Part shown: in pieces, positions 7,487 to 15,876 of the stretch
How the letters are laid out: each line of letters starts with the position of its first letter
How positions within the stretch are numbered: position 1 is the stretch's first letter
Assembly (NCBI RefSeq): GCF_004377485.1
Contig: NZ_SNTY01000058.1
Coordinates: forward strand, 1 to 64,000
Reading direction: 5' to 3'
Source: Alkanindiges illinoisensis
GTDB lineage: Bacteria; Pseudomonadota; Gammaproteobacteria; Pseudomonadales; Moraxellaceae
Length of the DNA: 64,000 nucleotides
Notes under the pieces: model-generated
Databases searched by the model: none
Told to the model about the DNA's origin: nothing
Seen by the model: only the letters and a program-made list of their open reading frames with translations
Program-made: the position numbers and the translations under genes

Positions 7487-8491
7487 TTAAACCATCTCAA
7501 TGTTTTCAGCCATTGCCATCAGGCCCAGATCTTCAATTACATAATCTTCATTGGAAGATTCGTAGTTTTCGATCTGGTCACGTTTTGGATTGTCAATCAC
7601 GGTGCGGCGACGTGCGCCTTCCTGGACATAAATAGACAGGTTGTCAAAGGTGGTAATTACCAGCGCACCTTCAGGGCAAAACGGAACAGCATACAGTGGC
7701 AGGTTGCCCATACGCTTCTGGCTGATAATCAGGTCAGCGGCCAGCTTTTCACTGTTATCCTGATCCTTATTGACCAATGGGAAATACTTATCAGCTGACA
7801 GCTTGCGGTTACAAAGAACGACCAGATCTGGATTATCCTGGTGAACTTCATCAATCATTTCATCAACCAGGTTCATCACCAGCGCATCAAGGTTTTTATA
7901 GTCACCAGTTGCACCGATTTTGAGTTTGCCAGCGGTAGCACCTTCCTTCAGTACACGTGAAGGATTTTCTTCACGCTGCTTTTGCAACCAGCCTTTATTG
8001 ACGTCCTGCAATTTTGGATTAGCAGTAATATTGGTAGTTGCAGCAGCAGAGGTGCCATTAAAGCCGATCATAATGCGGTCAAGCGCCTGACGCTTGATAA
8101 TCACATTACGGAAGCGGGCATAAAAGTCCTGAAACTTCGCCCACTGATCCAGTTTTTGATACTTGATAGCAGTATCAAAATCAGTTTTGCGGCAGAAATA
8201 AAAACGCTCATCCAGACCAGTTGGGTCAATGGCCTGACGATCCGTAGTATCCGTATTGGTACGGGATGCAATTGGACGGGAAATGCCCAGGCCAACGCGG
8301 GAACCGGACTGATCGTTCACCAGAAAAATATTAATTTTTTTCAGGAACTCGGAAGATTGCTGGATTTTTTCTTCCAGCTTTTGCTGCACTGATGGCGCAA
8401 CAGTAAATTTTTCACCAACACTTGCAACGCTATTGATGTTGGCCAACTTCACCATTGCAGCGGTATATTTTAATCGGGTTTCTGGACGCAT
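7487..8491 (-). CDS. N: Major capsid protein N (P2 gpN family)
   Basis: This 334-residue protein is the main shell subunit of the head; P2 gpN is 357 residues before cleavage. It starts MRPETRLKYTAAMVKLANIN and has the family segments GSRVGLGISRPIASRTNT (about residues 62-79), RQALDRIMIGFNGTSAA and LVVLCNRKLSADKYFPLVN. The N-terminus is expected to be trimmed by the gpO protease during maturation. It follows O by 71 bases and precedes M by 10, inside the leftward capsid operon. Confidence 0.95.
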   Translation of the reverse strand: MRPETRLKYTAAMVKLANINSVASVGEKFTVAPSVQQKLEEKIQQSSEFLKKINIFLVNDQSGSRVGLGISRPIASRTNTDTTDRQAIDPTGLDERFYFCRKTDFDTAIKYQKLDQWAKFQDFYARFRNVIIKRQALDRIMIGFNGTSAAATTNITANPKLQDVNKGWLQKQREENPSRVLKEGATAGKLKIGATGDYKNLDALVMNLVDEMIDEVHQDNPDLVVLCNRKLSADKYFPLVNKDQDNSEKLAADLIISQKRMGNLPLYAVPFCPEGALVITTFDNLSIYVQEGARRRTVIDNPKRDQIENYESSNEDYVIEDLGLMAMAENIEMV

Positions 8492-8566
8492 ATTAATTAC
8501 TCTATAATTTTGTCAATAAACTGGGGTTAATAAATCAGGGAATAAAAACCTGTGGTGAACTGCGAA

Positions 8567-9415
8567 TTAGCAGTCCACTTCTTCAGAAAAATTGCTATTG
8601 CCTGCCACTGGGCGGCGTTGGCTGGAATCCGGGGTTTTTTCCAGCTGGTTTTTCAAATCATTAAAGCTGGTTTGCAGCTGCTCATGCTGTGCCTTTAATT
8701 CATTGAAATCATTACCAAGATTGGTTACAGCTTCGCCCTGCTCGGCAGTTTCTTGAGCAATGGCAAGAATGGCCTGCTCGCTATCAGAAAATTGCTCCTG
8801 CTCTGGTTCTTCTTCTTCCACCTTGAACATTTTTTTAACCTTGTCCACCAGGCCAGCTGAAAAGGATTTAACTTCCTTAACTTCTTCAAACTGGATGCTG
8901 GCTTCACAGGCAGCAGTAAACAGGTTGTCCTTGTGTTGCTTACGGGATGCCAGCGGGTTATTGGCAGCACCAGCAGCAAATTGCAGCATGTCAGTGCCCA
9001 ACGATGCTGGGCTGTCAGTTACGGCAAGGCCGACCAGATAGGCTTCACCGGTATTGGCAAATTTTTCAGATACTTCAATAGAGGTATAGATTTTTTGCTT
9101 TTTCTGATTAAGAACAATCAAGGCATCAGTGGGTTCAATCTGGGCAAATAGCGCGTCTTTTTCTTCACCATTAATGGTAACTTTTTCAGTCTTGAGCGCC
9201 AGTACATCACCATACGCACCAAATGGGCCATCGGGCATCATGGAACGCATGTGTTCATTCCAGATCCGTGCACCATAGGTTTTAGGATTGTAGTTTTTGG
9301 CCATCTGGGTGATCCAGCTGGCTTCAATCTGGCGGCCATCGCTGGTATCACCGGCGGTGGCAATGCGGAACCAGTTGGACTTGAATTTTTTTTGCTGCTG
9401 CTTTTCTTTGCTCAT
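8567..9415 (-). CDS. O: Capsid scaffolding protein with serine protease domain O (P2 gpO family)
   Basis: This 282-residue protein matches P2 gpO (284). The N-terminal protease domain (to about residue 145) matures the capsid; the acidic, helical C-terminal part (EEEEPEQEQ; then coiled segments such as NDFNELKAQHEQLQ) is the scaffold. By position Asp23 (AGDTSDG), His55 (WNEHM) and Ser112 (YTSIEV) fit the catalytic triad described for P2; this assignment is inference. The GLAVTDSPASLGT motif at about 129-141 is family-typical. The ORF runs 53 codons upstream of the ATG at 9415, but that part looks non-coding and overlaps the O/P promoter gap. Confidence 0.93.
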   Translation of the reverse strand: MSKEKQQQKKFKSNWFRIATAGDTSDGRQIEASWITQMAKNYNPKTYGARIWNEHMRSMMPDGPFGAYGDVLALKTEKVTINGEEKDALFAQIEPTDALIVLNQKKQKIYTSIEVSEKFANTGEAYLVGLAVTDSPASLGTDMLQFAAGAANNPLASRKQHKDNLFTAACEASIQFEEVKEVKSFSAGLVDKVKKMFKVEEEEPEQEQFSDSEQAILAIAQETAEQGEAVTNLGNDFNELKAQHEQLQTSFNDLKNQLEKTPDSSQRRPVAGNSNFSEEVDC

Positions 9416-9504
9416 GTGCAAACCTATTCGTAAACCGTATAAAAAAGTGTATTCGTCAATAGGTGCAGAATGAGCAATCAGGCATAAGGCCTGCAATTGC
9501 ACTG

Positions 9505-9529
9505 GGTTGTTATAAATAGTTATACAACC
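9505..9529. promoter_or_regulatory. GTTGT-N13-ACAAC dyad in the divergent O/P gap, candidate late-activator site
   Basis: GGTTGT (9505-9510), 13 bases, then ACAACC (9524-9529) form a perfect inverted repeat midway between the divergent genes O and P. P2 has two back-to-back late promoters here, each using a TGT...ACA dyad near -55. The identical spacing and core shared with the dyad at 3284-3310 argue against chance. The acting protein is not visible in this window. Confidence 0.6.
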
Positions 9530-9596
9530 GCCCTGGACTGATAAATGGCTTGCGTGCTGCCAATGTTTGCACATTACAGCAAACCTTTATTTTCCA

Positions 9597-11372
9597 ATGA
9601 TTGAACTCTCGCAACTGGCGAATTTAAACACGCTCCTGGATAACCGAAGCAAGGCCAAGTTTTTATACTGGCTGGGCTGGAAGTTCGTGGATATTGCCAA
9701 AGTCCTAAATGAAAATGAAAAAACAGTGCAGGCATGGAAAACCCGTGAAGACTGGGATGCAACCAAACCCAATAGCCGGGTGTGTGATGCGATTGAAGTG
9801 CGCCTGATCTGCCTGACATTTAAGGATAAAAAATCAGGTAATGATTTTAAGGAGATTGATTTACTCGGCCGCCAGCTGGAGCGCATAGCGCGCATTAATA
9901 AATATAGTGATGGTGGTACTGAAGCTGACCTTAATCCCAATATTATTCGGCGTAATGCAGGCGATAAAAAGAAAAAGGCCACCAATGAATTTACCCAGGA
10001 ACAGGCGGATCAGCTGGTTATTGCCTTTGAAGAAAACCTGTTTGACTATCAATGGGACTGGTACAGGGCTGGCGATCAGCGCACCCGTGTCATTCTAAAA
10101 AGCCGACAGATCGGTGCTACTTATTATTTTGCCCGTGAAGCCCTGGTGGATGCCGTACAAACCGGACGTAACCAGATTTTCCTATCTGCATCCAAAGCCC
10201 AGGCGCATATTTTCAAGAATTATATTAAACGCTTTGCCCTTGATAGCTGTGGCGTGGAATTAACCGGCGATCCAATTGTTTTACCGAATGGCGCCGAAAT
10301 GACTTTTTTGGGGACGAATGCCAGAACCGCCCAGGGCCACACTGGTAATTTTTATTTTGATGAATTTTTCTGGACTTATGGCTTTAACGAGTTAAATAAA
10401 GTCGCGTCCGGCATGGCCATGCACAAGAAATGGCGCAAGACCTATTTTTCTACTCCATCCACCATGACACACCAGGCTTATGATTTCTGGACTGGTGAGA
10501 GATCCAATAAAGGTCGTCCCAAGGATAAACGTATTACCCTTGATGTATCACATGATGCCTTAAAGCGTGGCCGTACCTGTGAGGATCGCAAATGGCGGCA
10601 AATTGTCACCCTGCTGGATGCTGAAGCCGGTGGCTGTGATTTGTTTGATATTGATGAATTACGTCTGGAATATTCAGCTGAAGAATTTGCCAACTTGCTG
10701 ATGTGTGAGTTTGTGGATGATGGCCAGTCCATTTTTCCATTGAATTTACTGCAGCCGTGCATGGTGGATAGCTGGGAAGTATGGCGTGAAGATTATAAAC
10801 CATTGCATGCCCGCCCCTTTGCCAGCCGCCCTGTATGGATTGGTTATGATCCGGCTGAATCCGGGGACAGTGCCGGATTAATTGTAGTGGCCCCGCCAGC
10901 TGTGGCTGGTGGCAAGTTCCGGGTACTGGAGCGCCATCAGTTCCGTGGACTGGATTTTAAGGCACAGGCAGAGCATATCCGGCAAATTACACTACGTTAT
11001 TATGTTAGTTATATCGGCATTGATACAACTGGTATGGGTACTGGTGTTGCCCAGCTGGTGCGCCAGTTCTTCCCTGCTGTTAAGACATTCAAATATACCC
11101 CTGAAGTTAAAACCCAGCTGGTTTTAAAAACCCTGGATGTTGTCCGCAATGGACGACTGGAATTTGATGCCGGTCATACTGATATTGCTTCATCCCTGAT
11201 GAGCATCAAAAAAACCATGACACCAGGACAACGGCAAATGACCTTCGTGGCTGGACGATCCGAAGAAACCGGACACGCCGATTTAGCCTGGGCACTTATG
11301 CACGCGATTTATAACGAGCCACTAGAAGGCTTAACCCAAACCAATTCATCCATTCTGGAAATTTATTCATGA
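9597..11372 (+). CDS. P: Terminase large (ATPase) subunit P (P2 gpP family)
   Basis: This protein drives ATP-powered DNA packaging into the prohead. The N-terminal region is a helix-turn-helix-like DNA-binding part (KFLYWLGWKFVDIAKVLNEN, then EKTVQAWKTREDW). The ATPase centre follows: RVILKSRQIGATYYFAREAL at about residues 165-185 carries the Walker-A-like segment, and GNFYFDEFFWTYGF at about 250 carries the Walker B acid. The nuclease region has WIGYDPAESGDSAGLIVV near residue 415. Starting at the ATG at 9597 gives 591 residues, against 590 for P2 gpP; an upstream in-frame ATG at 9567 would add ten residues of no family match. It overlaps Q by four bases. Confidence 0.93.
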   Translation: MIELSQLANLNTLLDNRSKAKFLYWLGWKFVDIAKVLNENEKTVQAWKTREDWDATKPNSRVCDAIEVRLICLTFKDKKSGNDFKEIDLLGRQLERIARINKYSDGGTEADLNPNIIRRNAGDKKKKATNEFTQEQADQLVIAFEENLFDYQWDWYRAGDQRTRVILKSRQIGATYYFAREALVDAVQTGRNQIFLSASKAQAHIFKNYIKRFALDSCGVELTGDPIVLPNGAEMTFLGTNARTAQGHTGNFYFDEFFWTYGFNELNKVASGMAMHKKWRKTYFSTPSTMTHQAYDFWTGERSNKGRPKDKRITLDVSHDALKRGRTCEDRKWRQIVTLLDAEAGGCDLFDIDELRLEYSAEEFANLLMCEFVDDGQSIFPLNLLQPCMVDSWEVWREDYKPLHARPFASRPVWIGYDPAESGDSAGLIVVAPPAVAGGKFRVLERHQFRGLDFKAQAEHIRQITLRYYVSYIGIDTTGMGTGVAQLVRQFFPAVKTFKYTPEVKTQLVLKTLDVVRNGRLEFDAGHTDIASSLMSIKKTMTPGQRQMTFVAGRSEETGHADLAWALMHAIYNEPLEGLTQTNSSILEIYS

Positions 11373-12424
11373 ATCCATTTTCATCAGCAAAAAATTTGCT
11401 TACCACAGCATTAAGTCATTTACCGGCACCAGTACAGCATGCCCTGCCCAGCCATAAGGCAGAAGCCTTTACCTTTGGCGATCCAGTACCAGTCAATGAT
11501 GGCCGCGAGCTGCTGGACTATATGGAATGCTGGTTTAATGGCCGTTTTTACGAACCACAGGTCAGCATGACGGGCTTGGCCAAAACCTTTAAAGCCACGC
11601 CTTATTTATCCAGTGGCATTATTTTCAAACGTAATTTTCTGGCCAATTTATTTGAACCACATCGGTTACTAAACCGTAAAGACTTTGAACAGGTCGCACT
11701 GGACTTTATCTGGTGTGGTAATGCGTATCTTGAGAAGATCCCATCACGGCTCGGATCAACCATGAGCTATCAACCAGCCCTGGCTAAATATATGCGCCGT
11801 GGTGAATATGATGACCAGTTCTTTATGTTGAACCTAAGCCATACTGGTTATCAGGAATATGAGTTCAAGCCTGGCAGTGTTTGCCATATCAAAGAAACGG
11901 ACATCGATCAGGAAATTTACGGGACACCAGAATATATTTCTGTATTACAAAGCGCTTGGCTTAATGAAGCTGCCACTTTATTCCGGCGCAAGTATTACAA
12001 CAATGGCAGCCATGCCGGTTTTATTATGTATGTGAATGACCCAGCCAATGATCCAAATGACATTACTGCATTACGTCAGGCCTTAAAGGATAGCAAGGGC
12101 CCAGGGAATTTCCGTAACCTGTTTTTCTATAGTCCCAATGGCAAGAAGGATGGCATCCAGATTATTCCAGTATCAGAAATCGCAGCCAAGGATGATTTTG
12201 CCCATATTAAATCCATATCACGTGATGATGTACTGGCTGGCATCCGGGTGCCACCACAACTGATGGGCATTATCCCCAGTAACACGGGTGGCTTTGGCGA
12301 TCCGAAGACAGCGCGTGATGTATTTTACCAAAATGAAATTATTCCCCTGCAGTCACGCCTGATGCAGTTTAATGAATGGGCGGGTGAAGAAATCATCCGG
12401 TTTAAGGAATTGCCAAAGCTATAA
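11369..12424 (+). CDS. Q: Portal protein Q (P2 gpQ family)
   Basis: This 351-residue protein (P2 gpQ is 344) forms the ring at the capsid vertex through which DNA enters and leaves. Family segments are AEAFTFGDPVPVNDGRELLD (about residues 30-50), YYNNGSHAGFIMYV, the DDFAHIKSISRDDVLAGIRV block at about 272-290 and PPQLMGIIPSNTGGFGD. It is coupled to P by ATGA overlap and followed at once by a strong terminator, so P-Q is a two-gene rightward operon. It is the last phage gene recognised before the tRNA cluster. Confidence 0.95.
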   Translation: MNPFSSAKNLLTTALSHLPAPVQHALPSHKAEAFTFGDPVPVNDGRELLDYMECWFNGRFYEPQVSMTGLAKTFKATPYLSSGIIFKRNFLANLFEPHRLLNRKDFEQVALDFIWCGNAYLEKIPSRLGSTMSYQPALAKYMRRGEYDDQFFMLNLSHTGYQEYEFKPGSVCHIKETDIDQEIYGTPEYISVLQSAWLNEAATLFRRKYYNNGSHAGFIMYVNDPANDPNDITALRQALKDSKGPGNFRNLFFYSPNGKKDGIQIIPVSEIAAKDDFAHIKSISRDDVLAGIRVPPQLMGIIPSNTGGFGDPKTARDVFYQNEIIPLQSRLMQFNEWAGEEIIRFKELPKL

Positions 12425-12434
12425 GCACAACCAA

Positions 12435-12468
12435 TAAAAAATCCCTCGATATTTGAGGGATTTTTTTT
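12435..12468 (+). terminator. Rho-independent terminator after P-Q
   Basis: AAAAAATCCCTC and GAGGGATTTTTTTT flank a short loop just after the portal stop codon. The arms pair fully and the T run is long, so it should end P-Q transcription; the A run on the other side lets it work in the opposite direction as well. Confidence 0.9.
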
Positions 12469-13217
12469 GCCTAAAGAAAATGCACCACAATGGGGCATCA
12501 GACGACCAGCTGACCTGGCCCCGGGCAGTTGCCCCACCCCACCTGCGTTGTCTAAATAGGGCTGTTTTACTGCAAGACCAGATATGCCAAAAAATTAGGG
12601 AAAAGTAGGCTGGTATTAGGGCTTTTAAGAGAAATATAGGTTTTTTCTGTACTGCATTTTACTACACCACCCTACATTCGCTGAACTGACAAAAATTCGC
12701 TCATTTTAGGCAGTTTTACAAAGCATATTGGTATCACCAGTAAAAGATGAAAAGACCACAGGAATGTTTGTAATGATGGATTAGCAGGGATTTGAAGTAA
12801 TAAAGTAATAATTAGGCATAAGCTACTGATTTTAATAACAAATATTTATTACATTTTGAGGTATTTTTTTGTAATTTTATAGGTAATGTTTTATAAGTAG
12901 CTGTTTTTACTATAAATATATATTAGTAGGTATTGCCTTTTTATACAGTAATAAGTTACTTCAATATTACCTGATTGTTACTTCACTAATTAACTGCATC
13001 TTATTGTTTATATTGTGGTATTTAAAAAATATTACTTTATTACCTCAAAAAAACGCTAGTCCCCAACTTTTTTTAAAATCCCAATATCTGGCTGTTTTGT
13101 TGGTTTTTCATTCAAAACTTTCAAAAACGATGGGAATGGAATGGGAATAGAAAGGCAGCTACTAGCAACGTACTAATACACTAACTTGCTGTTTTACAAT
13201 GCTTTATAATAAGGAAA
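12469..13217. other. Gene-free region between prophage and tRNA cluster
   Basis: No convincing reading frame is present in about 750 bases. The first 80 bases are GC-rich (GGCCCCGGGCAGTTGCCCC near 12518-12536), in the position where P2 keeps its cos site. From about 12,780 to 13,050 the DNA is very AT-rich and carries many GTAAT or ATTAC boxes on both strands. Near the tRNA there is a small direct repeat, ATGGGAAT at 13130 and again at 13141. I find no duplicate of the tRNA-His 3' end and no integrase, repressor or replication gene. Confidence 0.6.
12792..13048. repeat. 19-bp inverted repeat with GTAATA boxes in AT-rich DNA
   Basis: TTGAAGTAATAAAGTAATA (12792-12810) recurs inverted as TATTACTTTATTACCTCAA (13030-13048), 18 of 19 bases matching. 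TTTTGAGGTA (12854-12863) repeats the outer end of the second copy. Further GTAAT/ATTAC boxes lie between. Such clusters can be binding sites for an initiator or repressor, but no such protein is visible here. Confidence 0.55.
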
Positions 13218-13294
13218 TGGGGTGGCTAATGGGACTCGAACCCACGACAACCGAGATCACAACCCGGGGCTCTACCAACTGAGCTATAGCCACC
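13218..13294 (-). tRNA. tRNA-His (GTG)
   Basis: The reverse strand folds into a full cloverleaf: acceptor GTGGCTA, D arm AGCTCAGTTGGTAGAGC, anticodon loop TTGTGAT with anticodon GTG, T arm GTGGGTTCGAGTCCCAT. The extra 5' G opposite C73, the hallmark of tRNA-His, is present and CCA is encoded. It is the last gene of a three-tRNA cluster; its 3' end faces the prophage side and is a possible attachment site. Confidence 0.97.
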
Positions 13295-13352
13295 ATAGAT
13301 AATGCAAGATGCATTGTTTTGATGCTTTAATATAAAAGCTGGCGGCATGATG

Positions 13353-13429
13353 TGGCGCGCCTGACAGGATTCGAACCTGTGACCACCCGCTTAGAAGGCG
13401 GGTGCTCTATCCAACTGAGCTACAGGCGC
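13353..13429 (-). tRNA. tRNA-Arg (TCT)
   Basis: The reverse strand gives acceptor GCGCCTG, anticodon stem CCCGC/GCGGG with loop CTTCTAA (anticodon TCT, reading AGA and AGG) and T arm ACAGGTTCGAATCCTGT, followed by encoded CCA. It lies in the middle of the Pro-Arg-His cluster. Confidence 0.97.
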
Positions 13430-13497
13430 ATGATTGCTGATGCCTAACAATTATTTAGGTTATCACGCGGCTGCACTACAATAAACCGCCGATTAAC

Positions 13498-13574
<77 letters not shown>

Positions 13575-13725
13575 ATCATCTCAGCTTTTTGTATCACACT
13601 GTGTGCGGTACGGTGTGCATTCTAGGCGTGAGCGCGTCACTCGTCAACACCTGTATTTAAAAAAATACGTTTTAATACATCAACCGTTTATTTATCCATC
13701 AAAACAACTGATATTGCAGATTTTT

Positions 13726-14790
13726 TCAGCGTTTTAAACTGGCTGTAAAGTTCAGCATACGATCCAGCGGTAGTTTTGCACGCTGCGCTAATGCAGGATC
13801 AACAAAAATTTCCTGATCACCAGTCTTTAAAACGTGCAAAATATTATCCAGACCATTCATGGCCATCCACGGGCAATGGGCACAGGAACGACAGGTTGCT
13901 CCCTCGCCTGCGGTTGGTGCTTCAATCAGGGTTTTGCTTGGTGCAGCCTGCTGCATTTTGTAAAAAATCCCGCGATCCGTAGCCACAATCATGGTTTGAT
14001 GTGGCAAAGTTTGCGCGGCCTTAATCAGCTGGCTGGTGCTACCTACCGCATCGGCAATGGCCACCACAGATTCTGGTGATTCTGGATGCACCAGCACCGC
14101 AGCATCGGGATACAAGGCCTTCATTTGTGCAATGCCCCGTGCACGAAATTCTTCATGCACAATGCAGGCGCCATCCCATAGCAGCATATCTGCTCCGGTT
14201 TTTTTCTGGATATAACGACCCAGATGCTGATCCGGTGCCCAAATGATTTTTTCGCCCAGACTGTCCAGATGCTCAATAATTTCAACGGCACAGCTGGAGG
14301 TCACTACCCAGTCTGCCCGCGCTTTTACTGCTGCCGAGGTGTTGGCATAGACCACCACGGTATGGTCAGGGTGCTGGTCACAAAACGCACTAAACTCATC
14401 AATCGGACAGCCTAGATCCAGTGAGCAGGTGGCCTCTAAAGTTGGCATCAGAACAGTTTTTTCAGGAGACAGGATTTTGGAGGTTTCACCCATAAACTTG
14501 ACGCCTGCTACCATCAGGGTGGTTGCCGGATGGTCACGGCCAAAGCGGGCCATTTCCAGTGAATCTGAAACACAGCCGCCCGTTGCTTCAGCCAGTGCCT
14601 GAATTTCAGGGTCACAGTAATAATGTGCCACCAGTACAGCATTACGCTGTTTTAATTCAGCAGCAATTTCGTCATACAGCGCCTGCTTTTCGGCATCATT
14701 AAGCTGAATTTCCTTGGGTTGTCCCAAACGATCCAGATGCTCCTGTACCAGTGCTTTGGCTTCATTTTCTATCAGGATAGTTTCTGTCAT
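13726..14790 (-). CDS. nadA: Quinolinate synthase A
   Basis: This 354-residue cytosolic iron-sulfur enzyme condenses iminoaspartate with dihydroxyacetone phosphate to quinolinate in NAD synthesis. Family motifs are [20 protein letters not shown] (about residues 53-72), [20 protein letters not shown], the [15 protein letters not shown] block near 235 and a C-terminal [13 protein letters not shown]. Three cysteines in these regions (near GCVSDS, in VTSSCAVEI and in the C-terminal motif) are the likely 4Fe-4S ligands. It lies alone upstream of the tRNA cluster and is transcribed in the same direction. Confidence 0.97.
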   Translation of the reverse strand: MTETILIENEAKALVQEHLDRLGQPKEIQLNDAEKQALYDEIAAELKQRNAVLVAHYYCDPEIQALAEATGGCVSDSLEMARFGRDHPATTLMVAGVKFMGETSKILSPEKTVLMPTLEATCSLDLGCPIDEFSAFCDQHPDHTVVVYANTSAAVKARADWVVTSSCAVEIIEHLDSLGEKIIWAPDQHLGRYIQKKTGADMLLWDGACIVHEEFRARGIAQMKALYPDAAVLVHPESPESVVAIADAVGSTSQLIKAAQTLPHQTMIVATDRGIFYKMQQAAPSKTLIEAPTAGEGATCRSCAHCPWMAMNGLDNILHVLKTGDQEIFVDPALAQRAKLPLDRMLNFTASLKR

Positions 14791-15007
14791 GGACGTAAAT
14801 ATCTCTTAGGCAAGGGGTGAAACAGTAGACTGGCTTTGCAATAAAGCACGCAGGCTGGCTAAACACGCGTGACGGGCTTTAATCAAAGGATGGCAGGATT
14901 GATAGTATACGAGCAGATTATGCTGTTTTTATAGGGCAAATTTTATCAATTTCAATGCTGCGAGTTTTTGAAGCATGAAAAAATATAGTGAACATACAAA
15001 ATTTTAA

Positions 15008-15055
15008 AAACACAAAACTGGCGCAGGCATTACTAAATCATCTTACCTGCACCAG
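15008..15055 (-). terminator. Terminator after the Prx5 gene
   Basis: CTGGTGCAGG and CCTGCGCCAG (reverse strand; one mismatched pair) enclose an 18-base loop and are followed by TTTTGTGTTTTT. This is a rho-independent terminator for the peroxiredoxin gene upstream of nadA. Confidence 0.7.
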
Positions 15056-15088
15056 AATTTTATTAGTTACTCAAACCAATGGATAATT

Positions 15089-15670
15089 TCAGGCTTGCTG
15101 CTGGGCCAGAAAGTCCAGCATGGTTTGTGCATCAGATACCTCAAACGGATCACTCGGGCAATTGTCAGACATGTTGGGTTCAGCAAAGATTTTAACGATT
15201 TTCTTGTCATCCACCAGCATGGAATAGCGCCATGAGCGGTCACCAAAGCCCAGATTGTTTTTCTTCACCAGCATATTCATGCCAGTGGTAAAATCTGCAT
15301 TGCCGTCGGGCAGCATTTTGACCTTTTCAACACCCAGTTTTTTGCTCCACTGGTACATCACAAAGGCATCGTTAACGGCGATACAGTAAATATCATCAAT
15401 GCCATGTTGTTTAAAGGCATCATATTGTTCTTCATAACCCGGTAAATGCGTGCTGGAACAGGTTGGCGTGAACGCACCGGGCAACGCCACGACAATGACT
15501 TTACGGCCTTTGAAAATATCATCGGTGCTCACTTCTTGCCAGCGAAACGGGTTTTCTCCACCAATGCTTTCATCACGTACCCGGGTTTTAAACACGACGT
15601 CTGGCACATAATCTGGAAACTCACGGCTTTCGTTTTGTGGCTGCTGAGCTTGCTCGTTTGCTTGAGTCAT
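15089..15670 (-). CDS. Peroxiredoxin, Prx5 type
   Basis: This 193-residue thiol peroxidase reduces hydrogen and organic peroxides in the cytosol. The peroxidatic Cys is in PGAFTPTCSSTHLPGY (about residues 66-81), the Prx5 signature. GFGDRSWRYSMLVDDKKIVK near 140 is also typical. No glutaredoxin domain is fused, unlike the Haemophilus hybrid form. The frame extends 33 codons upstream, but the ATG at 15670 has AAGGA eleven bases before it and starts just ahead of the domain, so I use it. It has its own terminator downstream. Confidence 0.93.
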   Translation of the reverse strand: MTQANEQAQQPQNESREFPDYVPDVVFKTRVRDESIGGENPFRWQEVSTDDIFKGRKVIVVALPGAFTPTCSSTHLPGYEEQYDAFKQHGIDDIYCIAVNDAFVMYQWSKKLGVEKVKMLPDGNADFTTGMNMLVKKNNLGFGDRSWRYSMLVDDKKIVKIFAEPNMSDNCPSDPFEVSDAQTMLDFLAQQQA

Positions 15671-15823
15671 GATGATGTTGTCCTTCTGCTGTTTTAAATA
15701 AACAACATTGAAACAGAGAAATTCTTTTTTTTGATTGTGGTTTAGTATTAAACACGCTTTGTTTTGCATCTTTATTTTTAATTCTCTATGTCAAATAGCC
15801 TATTTCAATTTTCTAGTTTCAAT

Positions 15824-15853
15824 AAAAAACGACCCCTGTTGAGATCGTTTTTT
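15824..15853. terminator. Weak bidirectional terminator between argJ and the Prx5 gene
   Basis: AAAAAACGA and TCGTTTTTT pair around a 12-base loop just after the argJ stop. The stem holds few GC pairs, so efficiency may be modest. Confidence 0.55.
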
Positions 15854-15876
15854 TGATGATTTTAGCAATCAGCTTA

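Noticed and set aside
13130-13150. Direct repeat ATGGGAAT...ATGGGAAT near tRNA-His as an attachment core
   Set aside because: Only eight bases, separated by three, with no match in the tRNA 3' end; too short to support an att site.
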